Of a stretch of 64,000 nucleotides of DNA, positions 46,825 to 55,233 are shown in pieces. A program made the translations under genes and the position numbers. Numbering within the stretch: the first letter of the stretch is position 1; every line of letters starts with the position of its first letter. This stretch comes from Miniphocaeibacter massiliensis (lineage in GTDB: Bacteria > Bacillota > Clostridia > Tissierellales > Peptoniphilaceae): contig NZ_OCTQ01000001.1 of assembly GCF_900232905.1 (NCBI RefSeq), forward strand, positions 186,001-250,000, given 5' to 3'. The notes under the pieces were generated by a model. That model searched no databases, was not told where the DNA came from, and saw only the letters and a list, made by a program, of their open reading frames with translations.

Positions 46825-48340
46825 TAAATTAGTAATTGAACTTGGCATTGATAAATTACAGTATAATTTATATGATGTTGTAATTAGAAACTTAAAAGAA
46901 CATTTAGGTATAATTTTCACAGAAGAAAATATAATATTTGATGAATATAAAATTAACTTTAGCAAAAATAGAATAGTTATTTTTATTATATTTTCAGGAA
47001 AAGAACTAGATATAGAAAATGTAAAAGAAATAATAGTTAAAGCAATTAATAGAACTATTATCCCTATTAAAAATCTTCCTTTATCAAATGAATTAAAAGA
47101 TTATATTATTTGGATTCAAGGTATGCTAAATAAAAAATATTTTAGTTTTAATGAGTTTATTTTGACAAAAGAAGATAAAGAAAAATTTTCATTTCTAAAG
47201 ATTAATGACATTGAAAATTATAGACTATCTTTAGAACATTATAATATAATTCTTGAAAAAGAATCTAGAAAAAAATATTTTATAAATTCAATTAATAGGC
47301 TAGTAAAAGAAAATGGATTAGTTATATATAACTCTTCTTATATAATAGAAAAGTACATTAATGAATTTAATTTACCTTATCCAATTATAAAAAGTATAGA
47401 TAATAGATATTTAGAGTATCCAAAAGAATTATTAACTACAATAATGCTAGATATATGTAATATTATTCCAGTTAAAAATGATAAAAATATTCTTATGCCA
47501 TATTTTATTTTTTGTGTAGAAAAAGAAAATCAAAGTAATAGTGAATTAATAGATTCGATATATAATCAAAAGCTAAACGAGATAGATCATATATTACTTA
47601 AGTATGAAGCGGCTATGAATTATAATTATGAATATTATTTGACTAAAATGAAAAATACTGCATCATTAAAGAAGATAGGAACTTTATATGACGAAACTAT
47701 AAGATTAAAAGAATTAACAAAAATATTGGGTGGATACTTAAATGTAGGAGAAGATACATTAGTAAATTTAGAAATAGAATCAGAAATATGCAAAATGGAT
47801 TTAGCAACTGAAGTTGTTGAGGAAATGTCAGAACTTAAGGGAGTAATAGGTTACTTATATGCAAAGAAAAAGAACTTTAATGATATAGTGTCTTCTGCTG
47901 TATATATGTACTATAAACCAAGGTTTTGTTATGATGAAATGCCATCTACAACCTCAGCGAAAATTTTAAGTATAGCAGACAAATTAGATAATATTACAAA
48001 TTCTTTCATATATAATATAATTAATGGAATAGATAATAAACATCAAACTATAGATATAAGAAGATCTGCAAGTGGAATAATTAATATTATTTTAGAGAAT
48101 AAATGGAGATTAAATATAAGTAATATAATAAGTGATTTAATATACATTTATGTAAAAAATAGTGATTTAATAGTTGACTATGATGTGTTAAAAAATGAAA
48201 TAATTAATTTTATTATGGAAAAATTTAGAGAAGAATTAATAAAGAAGGGATTTAATTATAAAGATATAGATTATGCAATAGAAGATAACACATATGATAT
48301 TTGTAATGCATATGAAAAATTGAAAATAAGGAGAAATTAA
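46817..48340 (+). CDS. Orphan GlyS-derived protein (glycyl-tRNA synthetase beta-like, shortened)
   Basis: A 507-residue intact frame that lines up along its length with the beta subunit of bacterial tetrameric glycyl-tRNA synthetase (about 690 residues). Matches include LVIELGIDKL at the N-terminus, IGTLYDE at 287-293, KMDLATEVVEEMSEL from 326, YKPRF, SIADKLDNI at 385-393 and IDIRRSASGI at 412-421. Missing or eroded are the MRWG and GNE...R-type blocks and the whole C-terminal anticodon-binding domain; the protein ends just after the helix FREELIKKGF. No glyQ alpha subunit, which holds the active site, lies next to it. It keeps the recO-glyS-PPDK-regulator order. A working synthetase role is unlikely; a new role or slow decay are both possible. 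Confidence 0.8.
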   Translation: MNNKLVIELGIDKLQYNLYDVVIRNLKEHLGIIFTEENIIFDEYKINFSKNRIVIFIIFSGKELDIENVKEIIVKAINRTIIPIKNLPLSNELKDYIIWIQGMLNKKYFSFNEFILTKEDKEKFSFLKINDIENYRLSLEHYNIILEKESRKKYFINSINRLVKENGLVIYNSSYIIEKYINEFNLPYPIIKSIDNRYLEYPKELLTTIMLDICNIIPVKNDKNILMPYFIFCVEKENQSNSELIDSIYNQKLNEIDHILLKYEAAMNYNYEYYLTKMKNTASLKKIGTLYDETIRLKELTKILGGYLNVGEDTLVNLEIESEICKMDLATEVVEEMSELKGVIGYLYAKKKNFNDIVSSAVYMYYKPRFCYDEMPSTTSAKILSIADKLDNITNSFIYNIINGIDNKHQTIDIRRSASGIINIILENKWRLNISNIISDLIYIYVKNSDLIVDYDVLKNEIINFIMEKFREELIKKGFNYKDIDYAIEDNTYDICNAYEKLKIRRN

Positions 48341-48348
48341 GATAATTT

Positions 48349-49158
48349 ATGAAAAATAAAAGTATAGTTATTGTTTCTGACTCTACAGGTGAAACAGCGA
48401 TACAAGTTATAAATGCTATAAAAATACATTTTGATGTAACCGATACAAAAATTTTAAGATATCCTGATATTTTTACAACAAAAGAGATTGATGAAATAAT
48501 GAGAGATTTGTCAGGAAATAATTTAATATTTTCAACAATTGTAAGCGAGGAATTGTTGAATTATCTTAAGTTGAGTGCTGAAAATAAGGGATTTATGATA
48601 ATTGATTTATTCGAAGAACCTTTAAAAGCTGCTGAGGAGTTTTTTGGTCAAAAAGCCAAGAGAGAAATAGGACTTAGTAGAAAACTCAGTGAAGATTATT
48701 TTGAAAAAATAGATTCTCTTGATTTTGCAATGAAATATGATGATGGGAAAGATCCAAGAGGCATAAAGTTAGCGGATATTGTTTTAATAGGAATATCCAG
48801 AACATCAAAAACACCTCTTTCATTAAATTTAGCTTTTAAAAATTATAAGGTTTGTAATATTCCATTGGTACCAGAAATAGAACCACCAAAAGAATTGTTT
48901 GAAGTAGATTCTAAAAAAATAATTGGATTAATAATTAATAAAGAGAATCTAAATGAGATTAGAAATGAAAGATTAAAATCTATGGGAATCCTTGATGGTG
49001 GGAATTATTCGTCTGATAGTAGAATAGTTCAAGAATTGAGATTTGCTATGGACTTATACAATAGATTAAATTGTAAAGTTATAGATGTTACTAGAAAAAC
49101 TATTGAAGAAACAACATTGGATATTATATCTTATATAAATAGTAATAAAATTATTTAA
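48349..49158 (+). CDS. Pyruvate,phosphate dikinase regulatory protein (DUF299)
   Basis: A bifunctional kinase/pyrophosphorylase of 269 residues. It has VSDSTGETA at the N-terminus and the P-loop-like GISRTSKTPLSL, plus KVCNIPLVPEIEPP. These enzymes switch PPDK off by ADP-dependent phosphorylation of its active-site threonine and on again by phosphate-dependent removal. Position after the glyS locus is conserved in Firmicutes (YqfL). PPDK itself, dnaG and rpoD are not found next to it. Confidence 0.94.
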   Translation: MKNKSIVIVSDSTGETAIQVINAIKIHFDVTDTKILRYPDIFTTKEIDEIMRDLSGNNLIFSTIVSEELLNYLKLSAENKGFMIIDLFEEPLKAAEEFFGQKAKREIGLSRKLSEDYFEKIDSLDFAMKYDDGKDPRGIKLADIVLIGISRTSKTPLSLNLAFKNYKVCNIPLVPEIEPPKELFEVDSKKIIGLIINKENLNEIRNERLKSMGILDGGNYSSDSRIVQELRFAMDLYNRLNCKVIDVTRKTIEETTLDIISYINSNKII

Positions 49159-49182
49159 ATATTTTAAAATAAAGGAGAGTAT

Positions 49183-50514
49183 ATGGACGGAAGAAAGAAA
49201 CCAATATTAAAGATTTTTTTTATTGTTTTTGCATTTTTAATATTAGTATATGCATTTGGAGTAATATATTTTTCAAAATATATGTATCCAAATACTTATG
49301 TAAACAATGTAGATATGAGCTTTTCATCAATAAGTTTAGCTAGCGAGAAAGTTAAAATAGAAGATATAGAAATTATAGATAGAGATGGAAAAACATATAA
49401 ACTATCACCAGAAAAACTCAATTTTAAAGCTGAATATACTGAAACTATGGATATAGAACAAAATAGTTTTCTATGGCCATTAGAAATTTTTTCAGCTCCA
49501 GATTATGAAAACAAATTAAATAAGACAATAGATTCAAAACAGTTAAAAAATTGGATAAATAACTCAGAACTTCTAAAAAACACAGTAGAACCTAGAGATG
49601 CAGAAATCAAGAAAAATGAAAAGGGATACTATATAGAAAAAGAAGTAATGGGAAATAAGCTAGATGTAGATAAATTATATAACTCAATTGAAACAGCTTA
49701 TATGAACTCTACAAATCAAATAGTTTTAGAGGATGAATATATTAATCCAACAGTATTTGCAAAGGACTTAGAAGTAAGAAAGGAACATTTATCAAATTTA
49801 TTTAATTTAAATTTAGCAATAAAATTACATGATGGAAAGGAAGTCCTTATTGATAATTTAGAACAATTTATAGATGGAAATACCTTTGAAATACAACGTG
49901 AAAAAGTACAAAGCTATGTAACTAATTTAAAAAGTGAATACGATAATATAAATATTACTAGAAAATTTAAAACTTCATATGGGACAGAAGTAGAAGTTCC
50001 TCCTGGAAACTTTGGAACACAAATAAATCTAGAAAAAACAACAGATGCTATTTTTAGTGCTATAAGTAATGGAAATGGGGGAACAGTTGATTTAATTTAT
50101 ACAACAACAGCTATAAATAATGGTGAAATAGGAAATACTTATGTTGAAATAAGTATAGAAAATCAAAATATGTGGTTCTATAAAGATGGAAAACTTATAG
50201 TTGAGACACCAGTAGTGACAGGTAAACCTAAAAGATATAGTACCCCTAAGGGTGTTTGGAATGTATGGATAAAGGAAACAGACAGATATTTAAGAGGTAA
50301 CAATGCAGATGGTAGTAAATATAAGAGTTGGGTTAATTATTGGATGCAAATAGATGGAACTGGTGTTGGAATTCATGATGCCTCTTGGAGAAGCTCATTT
50401 GGTGGAAGTATATATAGTTATGGCGGAAGTCATGGATGTATAAACACACCATTTAAAAATGCAAAAATGATTTATGATAATATTGAAAAAGGAACACCAG
50501 TAATAGTATATTAA
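49183..50514 (+). CDS. L,D-transpeptidase (YkuD) with peptidoglycan-binding-like N-terminal domains
   Basis: A 443-residue cell-wall enzyme anchored by a membrane helix at about residues 9-29. The outside part has repeated PG_binding_4-type domains, then the YkuD catalytic domain from about residue 325, with HDASWRSSFGG and the catalytic Cys in SHGCINTPF. It makes 3-3 or protein links in peptidoglycan that resist ordinary penicillins. AAAGGAGAG precedes the ATG. A bidirectional terminator follows. Confidence 0.93.
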   Translation: MDGRKKPILKIFFIVFAFLILVYAFGVIYFSKYMYPNTYVNNVDMSFSSISLASEKVKIEDIEIIDRDGKTYKLSPEKLNFKAEYTETMDIEQNSFLWPLEIFSAPDYENKLNKTIDSKQLKNWINNSELLKNTVEPRDAEIKKNEKGYYIEKEVMGNKLDVDKLYNSIETAYMNSTNQIVLEDEYINPTVFAKDLEVRKEHLSNLFNLNLAIKLHDGKEVLIDNLEQFIDGNTFEIQREKVQSYVTNLKSEYDNINITRKFKTSYGTEVEVPPGNFGTQINLEKTTDAIFSAISNGNGGTVDLIYTTTAINNGEIGNTYVEISIENQNMWFYKDGKLIVETPVVTGKPKRYSTPKGVWNVWIKETDRYLRGNNADGSKYKSWVNYWMQIDGTGVGIHDASWRSSFGGSIYSYGGSHGCINTPFKNAKMIYDNIEKGTPVIVY

Positions 50515-50551
50515 ATAATAAAGATAGCAATTAATTGCTATCTTTATTATT
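50514..50551. terminator. Bidirectional terminator
   Basis: A perfect 17-bp stem, 50514-50530 with 50535-50551, around TTAA. AT-rich ends supply T runs on both strands. It serves the transpeptidase on + and the aminotransferase on -. Confidence 0.92.
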
Positions 50552-51730
50552 ATATTCTCTTAAAGCTATTTCAAGTACATCCATTGCTTTATTTATTTCA
50601 TCTGGACCAACACAATACGAAACTCTAACTTCGTCTTTCCCTAAATCTTCAGATACATAAAAATCTTTTATCGGAGTAACCAATAATGTATTTCCATTTA
50701 CAGAAATATTTTCTAGCATCCAAATTACAAATTTTTCAGCATCATCTACAGGTAATTTTACGATTGCATAAAAAGCACCTTCTGGTTCATTACAATGAAC
50801 TCCTTCAATAGATTTTAATCTATTAAATAATACATCTTTACGTTCCCTATATTTTTCAAGAGTTGTTTTTAAATAACTCTCAGGAACATCTATTAGTCCA
50901 GAAGCACCAGCTAGCTCTAAAGTAGCAGCACTTAAACGAGATTGTGATAATTTCATTAAGGCTTCTATAAGAATTTTATTTTTAGATGCAATATTGCCTA
51001 TTCTAGCTCCACAACAGCTATATCTTTTAGAGATAGAATCTATTAAAATCAATCTATCTTCAACCTCTTTATATTTAGCAAAACTTACAAAAGGAGTTTT
51101 GCCATAATTAAATTCTCTATAAACTTCATCACTAATAATAAAAAGATCAAATTCTTCGGCAATTTTAATAACGGTTTGCAACTCTTCTTCGGAATATACC
51201 CTTCCAGTTGGATTATTAGGGTTACTAAGTAAAATCGCTTTAGTATGTGGTTTTACAAATTTTTTGAAATCTTCATACTTTGGTAATTTAAATCCTTCCT
51301 TTGCATATGTAGTAATAGGTAAAATATCTACACTTACCATATCAGAAAAGGTTCTGTAATTTGCATAAAATGGCTCTGGTGTTATAATACTTTCATTTGC
51401 ATTACAAACAGCCATCATTACAAACATAAGGGCTTCACTAGCACCTTGAGTTGCAATAATCTCTTTATATTCATATTCTATACCTAATTTTTTATAATAT
51501 TTTATAGTAGATTCTATAAATTCCTTACTACCTCTTGAATGTGAATAGGCAATAGTTTTATCCTTAAAATTATTTATAGCATCAAAAAACTCTTTTGGAG
51601 TTTCGATATCAGGTTGTCCAATATTTAACTTAATTACATTAATACCCTTATTTTCGCATTGTTCAGTATAAGGGATTAATTTTCTAATAGGTGATACTCT
51701 CAAATCTTTAATTCTATTGGAAATTAACAT
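50531..51730 (-). CDS. Pyridoxal-phosphate aminotransferase, class I/II (aspartate aminotransferase-like)
   Basis: A 399-residue fold-type I enzyme. It has LNIGQPDIETP, TQGASEAL, LLSNPNNPTGRVYS, ISDEVYREF, the cofactor lysine in DSISKRYSCCGARIG, and a C-terminal Arg in VRVSYCVGP. The sequence fits the pyridoxal-dependent aspartate/aromatic aminotransferase subgroup; the exact amino acid is not certain. It is the first minus-strand gene after 50 kb of plus-strand genes. GGAGGAT precedes its ATG. Confidence 0.9.
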   Translation of the reverse strand: MLISNRIKDLRVSPIRKLIPYTEQCENKGINVIKLNIGQPDIETPKEFFDAINNFKDKTIAYSHSRGSKEFIESTIKYYKKLGIEYEYKEIIATQGASEALMFVMMAVCNANESIITPEPFYANYRTFSDMVSVDILPITTYAKEGFKLPKYEDFKKFVKPHTKAILLSNPNNPTGRVYSEEELQTVIKIAEEFDLFIISDEVYREFNYGKTPFVSFAKYKEVEDRLILIDSISKRYSCCGARIGNIASKNKILIEALMKLSQSRLSAATLELAGASGLIDVPESYLKTTLEKYRERKDVLFNRLKSIEGVHCNEPEGAFYAIVKLPVDDAEKFVIWMLENISVNGNTLLVTPIKDFYVSEDLGKDEVRVSYCVGPDEINKAMDVLEIALREYNNKDSN

Positions 51731-51767
51731 AAATCCTCCTTAGTTCTATATAAAAATACATAATAAT

Positions 51768-51795
51768 ATTTTACCACATTAAAGAATAAAGTAAA
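51768..51795 (-). promoter_or_regulatory. Promoter of the aminotransferase gene
   Basis: On the minus strand TTTACT (51795-51790) and TAAAAT (51773-51768) are 16 bases apart, and TGG precedes the -10. Confidence 0.55.
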
Positions 51796-51835
51796 TATTT
51801 AATTATTTTATCAAAATATATGAATTTAACTTTTT

Positions 51836-51863
51836 TGTAATACTTTTGTAACTAATTTGTAAC
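51836..51863 (+). promoter_or_regulatory. Three tandem WalR-like boxes
   Basis: TGTAAT (51836-51841), TGTAAC (51847-51852) and TGTAAC (51858-51863) are spaced by exactly 5 bases each. The known WalR (YycF) site is TGTWAH-N5-TGTWAH. They end 5 bases before the -35 of a cell-wall hydrolase gene, the usual WalR target class. Confidence 0.75.
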
Positions 51864-51868
51864 TTTAA

Positions 51869-51897
51869 TTGACTTAATACTTGAGTTCATTTAGACT
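51869..51897 (+). promoter_or_regulatory. Promoter of the NlpC/P60 gene
   Basis: TTGACT at 51869-51874, a 17-base spacer and TAGACT at 51892-51897. The -10 is weak, as expected for an activator-dependent promoter. Confidence 0.65.
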
Positions 51898-51926
51898 AAT
51901 AGTAGTGTTAATTGGGGGGATTTATA

Positions 51927-53516
51927 ATGAATAAGAAAAAATTAGGAGTATCCGTTGGGGTTGTTTCTCTGCTAGCTCTTACTACAGTTGGTTTAAGCAA
52001 TGCAGAAGTATTGACTAAGGTATTAAAGAATACACCTGATAATTATGTTGAAAGTATTTCTACATATGAAGAAAAAGAAGTAAAAAAAGTATTAGAAAAC
52101 ACCAATGACGATATTAAAGAACCAGAAAAATTAGAAAGTATAGATTTGGAAAAATCCAATATAGAAGAAATTTCAAAAAGTTTAGCAAATATTTCAGTAA
52201 ATAACGTTAAACCAAATACATTAAAACAAGATTCTGCTAATTCTACATCACCTATTACTAAGAGAACAAAAACCGTTGAAAAAGCTGTAGAATCTAAAGA
52301 GTCCAATGTAAAGGTTAGTTCATCTGAGGAAAAGATTGAAGAAGAACCAGAAGTAGAAATATCTTCTTTATCAGGCTGGACATCAAATGATTTGAATTTA
52401 AGGTCAGATGCAAATACAAGCTCAAGAGTATTAACAACAATACCAAAAGGTACAAAAGTATCTGGTGAAGAAAGCAATGGTTGGGTTAAAGTGGTTTATA
52501 ATGATGAAGATGGTTATATATCTAAATCATACGTATCATCAACAGAAGTAAAAGTTGAAGAAGAAAAACCAACTGAAACAAAGCCAGTTGAACAAGCAAA
52601 ACCAAGTGAAGAAAAACCAGCTTCTACAAAACCTGTTGAAAAAATAGTATCAGGCTGGGTTAAAAGCAATCTTAACCTAAGAGATGCAGCTAATACTAGC
52701 TCAAAGGTATTAACAACAATACCAAAAGGTACAAAAGTATCAGGTACTGAAAGCGATGGTTGGGTTAAAGTAAAATATAATGGAAAAACTGGTTACGTAT
52801 CAAAATCGTATATTTCTTCAACAGAAGTAAAAGTTGAACAAACAAAACCAGCTGAAGAAAAACCTACTGAAACAAAACCTGTTGAAAAAACAGTATCAGG
52901 CTGGGTTAAAAGCAATCTTAATTTAAGAAAAAGTGCAAATACAAGCTCAAGCATATTAGCAACAATACCAAAGGGCACAAAAGTATCAGGCACAGAGATT
53001 AATGGATGGGTTAAAGTAAAATATAGTGGTAAAACTGGCTATGTGTCAAAATCATATATTTCTTCAACGGAAGTAAAACCAGATTCAAATAATGGTTCAA
53101 ATGACCAAGGGAATAATGGTAGTCAGGCTAATTCTAGTACAATTAATAAAATTGTTAACGATGCATATAAATATTTAGGATATAGATATATTTATGGAGC
53201 AGCTTCTCCTAGTGTTGGATTTGATTGTTCTGGTTTAACATATTATCTTTATAAAACTCATGCAGGAGTTACTTTAAATAGAAATTCTGCGGCGCAAGCA
53301 TCAAATGGTTATCAGGTTTCTAGGTCAAACTTAAAACCAGGAGATTTAGTATTTTTTGCTACATCCGGAGGCTCAAGAATTAGTCATGTTGGGATATATG
53401 TAGGAAATGGAGAAATGATTCATGCATCAACGCCAACTAAAGGGGTTATAAAGAGTAGTATAAATAGTAGCTATTACACTTCTAGATTTGTTACAGCAAG
53501 AAGAATAATCAACTAG
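51927..53516 (+). CDS. Secreted cell-wall hydrolase: three SH3b domains plus NlpC/P60 peptidase
   Basis: A 529-residue exported protein. The signal peptide is at residues 1-27, then comes a low-complexity acidic stretch, three bacterial SH3 domains (about 149-207, 241-300, 323-385) joined by Pro/Glu/Thr/Lys-rich linkers, and an NlpC/P60 domain from about 405 with catalytic FDCSGLTYY, HVGIYVG and MIHAS. It probably cuts peptide stems of peptidoglycan during growth. The three SH3b units are nearly identical in DNA. I take the ATG at 51927 after GGGGGGA, not the in-frame TTG inside that site. Three WalR-like boxes lie upstream. Confidence 0.95.
   Translation: MNKKKLGVSVGVVSLLALTTVGLSNAEVLTKVLKNTPDNYVESISTYEEKEVKKVLENTNDDIKEPEKLESIDLEKSNIEEISKSLANISVNNVKPNTLKQDSANSTSPITKRTKTVEKAVESKESNVKVSSSEEKIEEEPEVEISSLSGWTSNDLNLRSDANTSSRVLTTIPKGTKVSGEESNGWVKVVYNDEDGYISKSYVSSTEVKVEEEKPTETKPVEQAKPSEEKPASTKPVEKIVSGWVKSNLNLRDAANTSSKVLTTIPKGTKVSGTESDGWVKVKYNGKTGYVSKSYISSTEVKVEQTKPAEEKPTETKPVEKTVSGWVKSNLNLRKSANTSSSILATIPKGTKVSGTEINGWVKVKYSGKTGYVSKSYISSTEVKPDSNNGSNDQGNNGSQANSSTINKIVNDAYKYLGYRYIYGAASPSVGFDCSGLTYYLYKTHAGVTLNRNSAAQASNGYQVSRSNLKPGDLVFFATSGGSRISHVGIYVGNGEMIHASTPTKGVIKSSINSSYYTSRFVTARRIIN
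52374..53075 (+). repeat. Three tandem SH3b-encoding repeats
   Basis: Units begin near 52374, 52650 and 52897 and share long nearly identical blocks, for example around TTAACAACAATACCAAAAGG and GGTTGGGTTAAAGT. Such similarity favours recombination that changes the number of units. Confidence 0.85.
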
Positions 53517-53520
53517 ATTT

Positions 53521-53547
53521 AAAAAGCACCTATGGTGCTTTTTTTAG
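53521..53547 (+). terminator. Terminator after the NlpC/P60 gene
   Basis: The stem AAAAAGCACC / GGTGCTTTTT with loop TAT is followed by T residues. Confidence 0.93.
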
Positions 53548-53567
53548 TGGAATAATATATTTTTTAA

Positions 53568-53576
53568 TGCTATGAT
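53568..53576 (+). promoter_or_regulatory. Extended -10 promoter of comEA-selD
   Basis: TGCTATGAT lies 17 bases before the comEA-like ATG. Confidence 0.5.
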
Positions 53577-53592
53577 AACTAAGAGGTATATC

Positions 53593-54174
53593 ATGAAAAA
53601 GTATGTTAGTAAAGATAGAATTATTATTGTAATTTTCATTTTGATAATTGCAGGATATGGATTTCATATAAATAGAAAGAATAATGGAATAAATAATATA
53701 GAGAAAGAGATTATTACTACAGAACTATTTAATAATGAAGTTAAAGATAAATTTGTATATGTTCATATAGATGGAGAAGTGAATAATCCTGGAATGTATA
53801 AATTAACTTCAAATGATAGAATTAATGATGCAGTTATAAAGGCTGGAGGGTTAAAAGATACAGCCAATACTAAAAATATTAATCTTTCTAAAAAATTAGA
53901 AGATGAAATGAAGATAAATATTCCTTCTGATATAATTAATCAAGATAGTGATACATCAGTATATGATGAAAAAACAAATAATAATTATATAAATATTAAT
54001 ATAGCCACCAAAGAAGAATTAATGAGTCTTTCTGGAATTGGCGAGATTAAAGCAGAGTCAATTATAAAGTATAGAGAGAATAAAAAATTTTCTAAAGTTG
54101 AAGATATAATGAATGTCAATGGTATAGGGGAAAAATTATTTGACTCTATAAAAGATTATATTTCAATAAATTAA
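53593..54174 (+). CDS. comEA: ComEA-like DNA-binding protein
   Basis: A 193-residue membrane-anchored protein. The membrane segment is near residues 11-25, an SLBB domain follows (VHIDGEVNNPGMYKL, AGGLKDTAN), and at the C-terminus two helix-hairpin-helix motifs, LSGIGEIKAESII and VNGIGEKLFDSI. This is the ComEA plan, the DNA receptor of competence. The start is the ATG at 53593 after AAGAGG. comEC does not follow, so uptake function is likely but not shown. Confidence 0.9.
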   Translation: MKKYVSKDRIIIVIFILIIAGYGFHINRKNNGINNIEKEIITTELFNNEVKDKFVYVHIDGEVNNPGMYKLTSNDRINDAVIKAGGLKDTANTKNINLSKKLEDEMKINIPSDIINQDSDTSVYDEKTNNNYININIATKEELMSLSGIGEIKAESIIKYRENKKFSKVEDIMNVNGIGEKLFDSIKDYISIN

Positions 54175-54184
54175 GGAGTAGAAA

Positions 54185-55213
54185 ATGAAAGATATAAAAC
54201 TTACAAATTATGCTAAAACATCTGGTTGAGCAGCTAAATATGGACCAGATGTTCTTGCACAAGTATTGTGTAATTTACCAAAGATAGAAAATGAAAATTT
54301 AATAGTTGGATTAGATACATCAGATGATGCTGCTGTATATAAAGTAAATGATGAATTGGCTTTAATACAGACGCTAGACTTTTTCACTCCAATAGTAGAT
54401 GATCCTTTAAATTATGGAAGAATTGCAGCAGCTAACTCTCTTTCTGATGTTTATGCAATGGGAGGAGATCCTATTATTGCAATGAATATAGTATGTTTTC
54501 CAAATTGCCTAGATCCTTCTATACTAGGAGAGATATTAAAAGGTGGTTTAGAAAAAGTAAATGAAGCTGGTTGTATATTGGCAGGAGGACATACTGTACA
54601 AGATGATGAACCAAAGTATGGGTTATCTGTTACAGGATTTGTAAATCCAAATAAAGTATGGGCTAATTCAAATGCTAAACCTGGAGATTTAATGATTTTA
54701 ACGAAGCCAATAGGTACTGGTATAGTAAACACTGCCCTTAAGGGTGGAATAGTTGACCAACATATAATTATTAAAAATATAGACACTATGTCAACTTTAA
54801 ATAAATATGCTAAAATAGAAGCAGAGAAATTTAATATTAACAGTTGTACAGATATTACAGGCTTTGGCTTAGCGGGGCATATTTTCGAGATGATGGAAGG
54901 AAGTAAAACATCTATGGAGCTATATTTTAAAGATATACCCAAAGTTGAAGGATCTATGGAATATTTGAAATTTGGATTATTGCCTGAAGGTGCATATAGT
55001 AATAAAAAATTTGTAGGGGATAATATTCAAACCGAAATAAAAAGTGATGAAATTGATATAGTTTTCGACCCACAAACTTCAGGAGGTTTACTATTTAGTT
55101 TACCTGAGGAAGAAGCCATTGAATTAAATAAATCTCTTATTGATAAGGGAATCAGTTCAGCAATAATAGGTAAGGTATTAAAACCAAAAGAAAAGTATAT
55201 ATACTTGAAATAG
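54185..55213 (+). CDS. selD: Selenide, water dikinase (selenophosphate synthetase) with selenocysteine
   Basis: SelD makes selenophosphate from selenide and ATP. The frame starts at the ATG at 54185 (GGAG 6 bases upstream) and runs through TGA at 54227-54229, codon 15, to the stop at 55213: 342 residues including Sec. The N-terminus reads KTSG-U-AAKYGP, the family's active-site loop where Cys or Sec is normal. Downstream are LDTSDDAAVY (ATP/metal site), GGDPIIAMNI, LAGGHT and FDPQTSGGLL. Standard ORF calling would miss the first 27 codons. Hairpins near the TGA could be the bacterial SECIS. It sits 10 bases after comEA. Confidence 0.95.
54218..54273 (+). promoter_or_regulatory. Candidate bacterial SECIS region for selD
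   Basis: Two alternatives are visible. ACATCTGGT (54218-54226) and ACCAGATGT (54244-54252) form a perfect 9-bp stem whose loop begins with the TGA. Further down, TTGCACAA/TTGTGTAA (54255-54273) closes a GTA loop about 34 bases after the TGA, within the distance usual for bacterial SECIS and with a G in the loop. Confidence 0.55.
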
Positions 55214-55233
55214 TATATAAATAGAGGTGCAAA

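Noticed and set aside
46817-48340. Simple pseudogene call for the GlyS-like gene
   Set aside because: The frame is uninterrupted for 507 codons, overlaps recO in a coupled way and keeps many family residues, so it is listed as a gene.
52043-52477. 144-codon minus-strand frame within the NlpC/P60 gene
   Set aside because: A Ser/Phe-rich shadow arising from the repeat and low-complexity coding region.
52374-53075. Regular repeats that might suggest a CRISPR array
   Set aside because: Units are about 250-275 bases, in frame, and encode SH3b domains; there are no short direct repeats with unique spacers.
54185-54265. A disrupted or frameshifted selD, or a gene starting at the TTG at 54266
   Set aside because: The upstream frame encodes the conserved SelD N-terminus with the TGA exactly at the Cys/Sec site, and has a proper ribosome site and ATG.
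54451-54942. 163-codon minus-strand frame inside selD
   Set aside because: Antisense shadow of a conserved gene; the translation has no family features.
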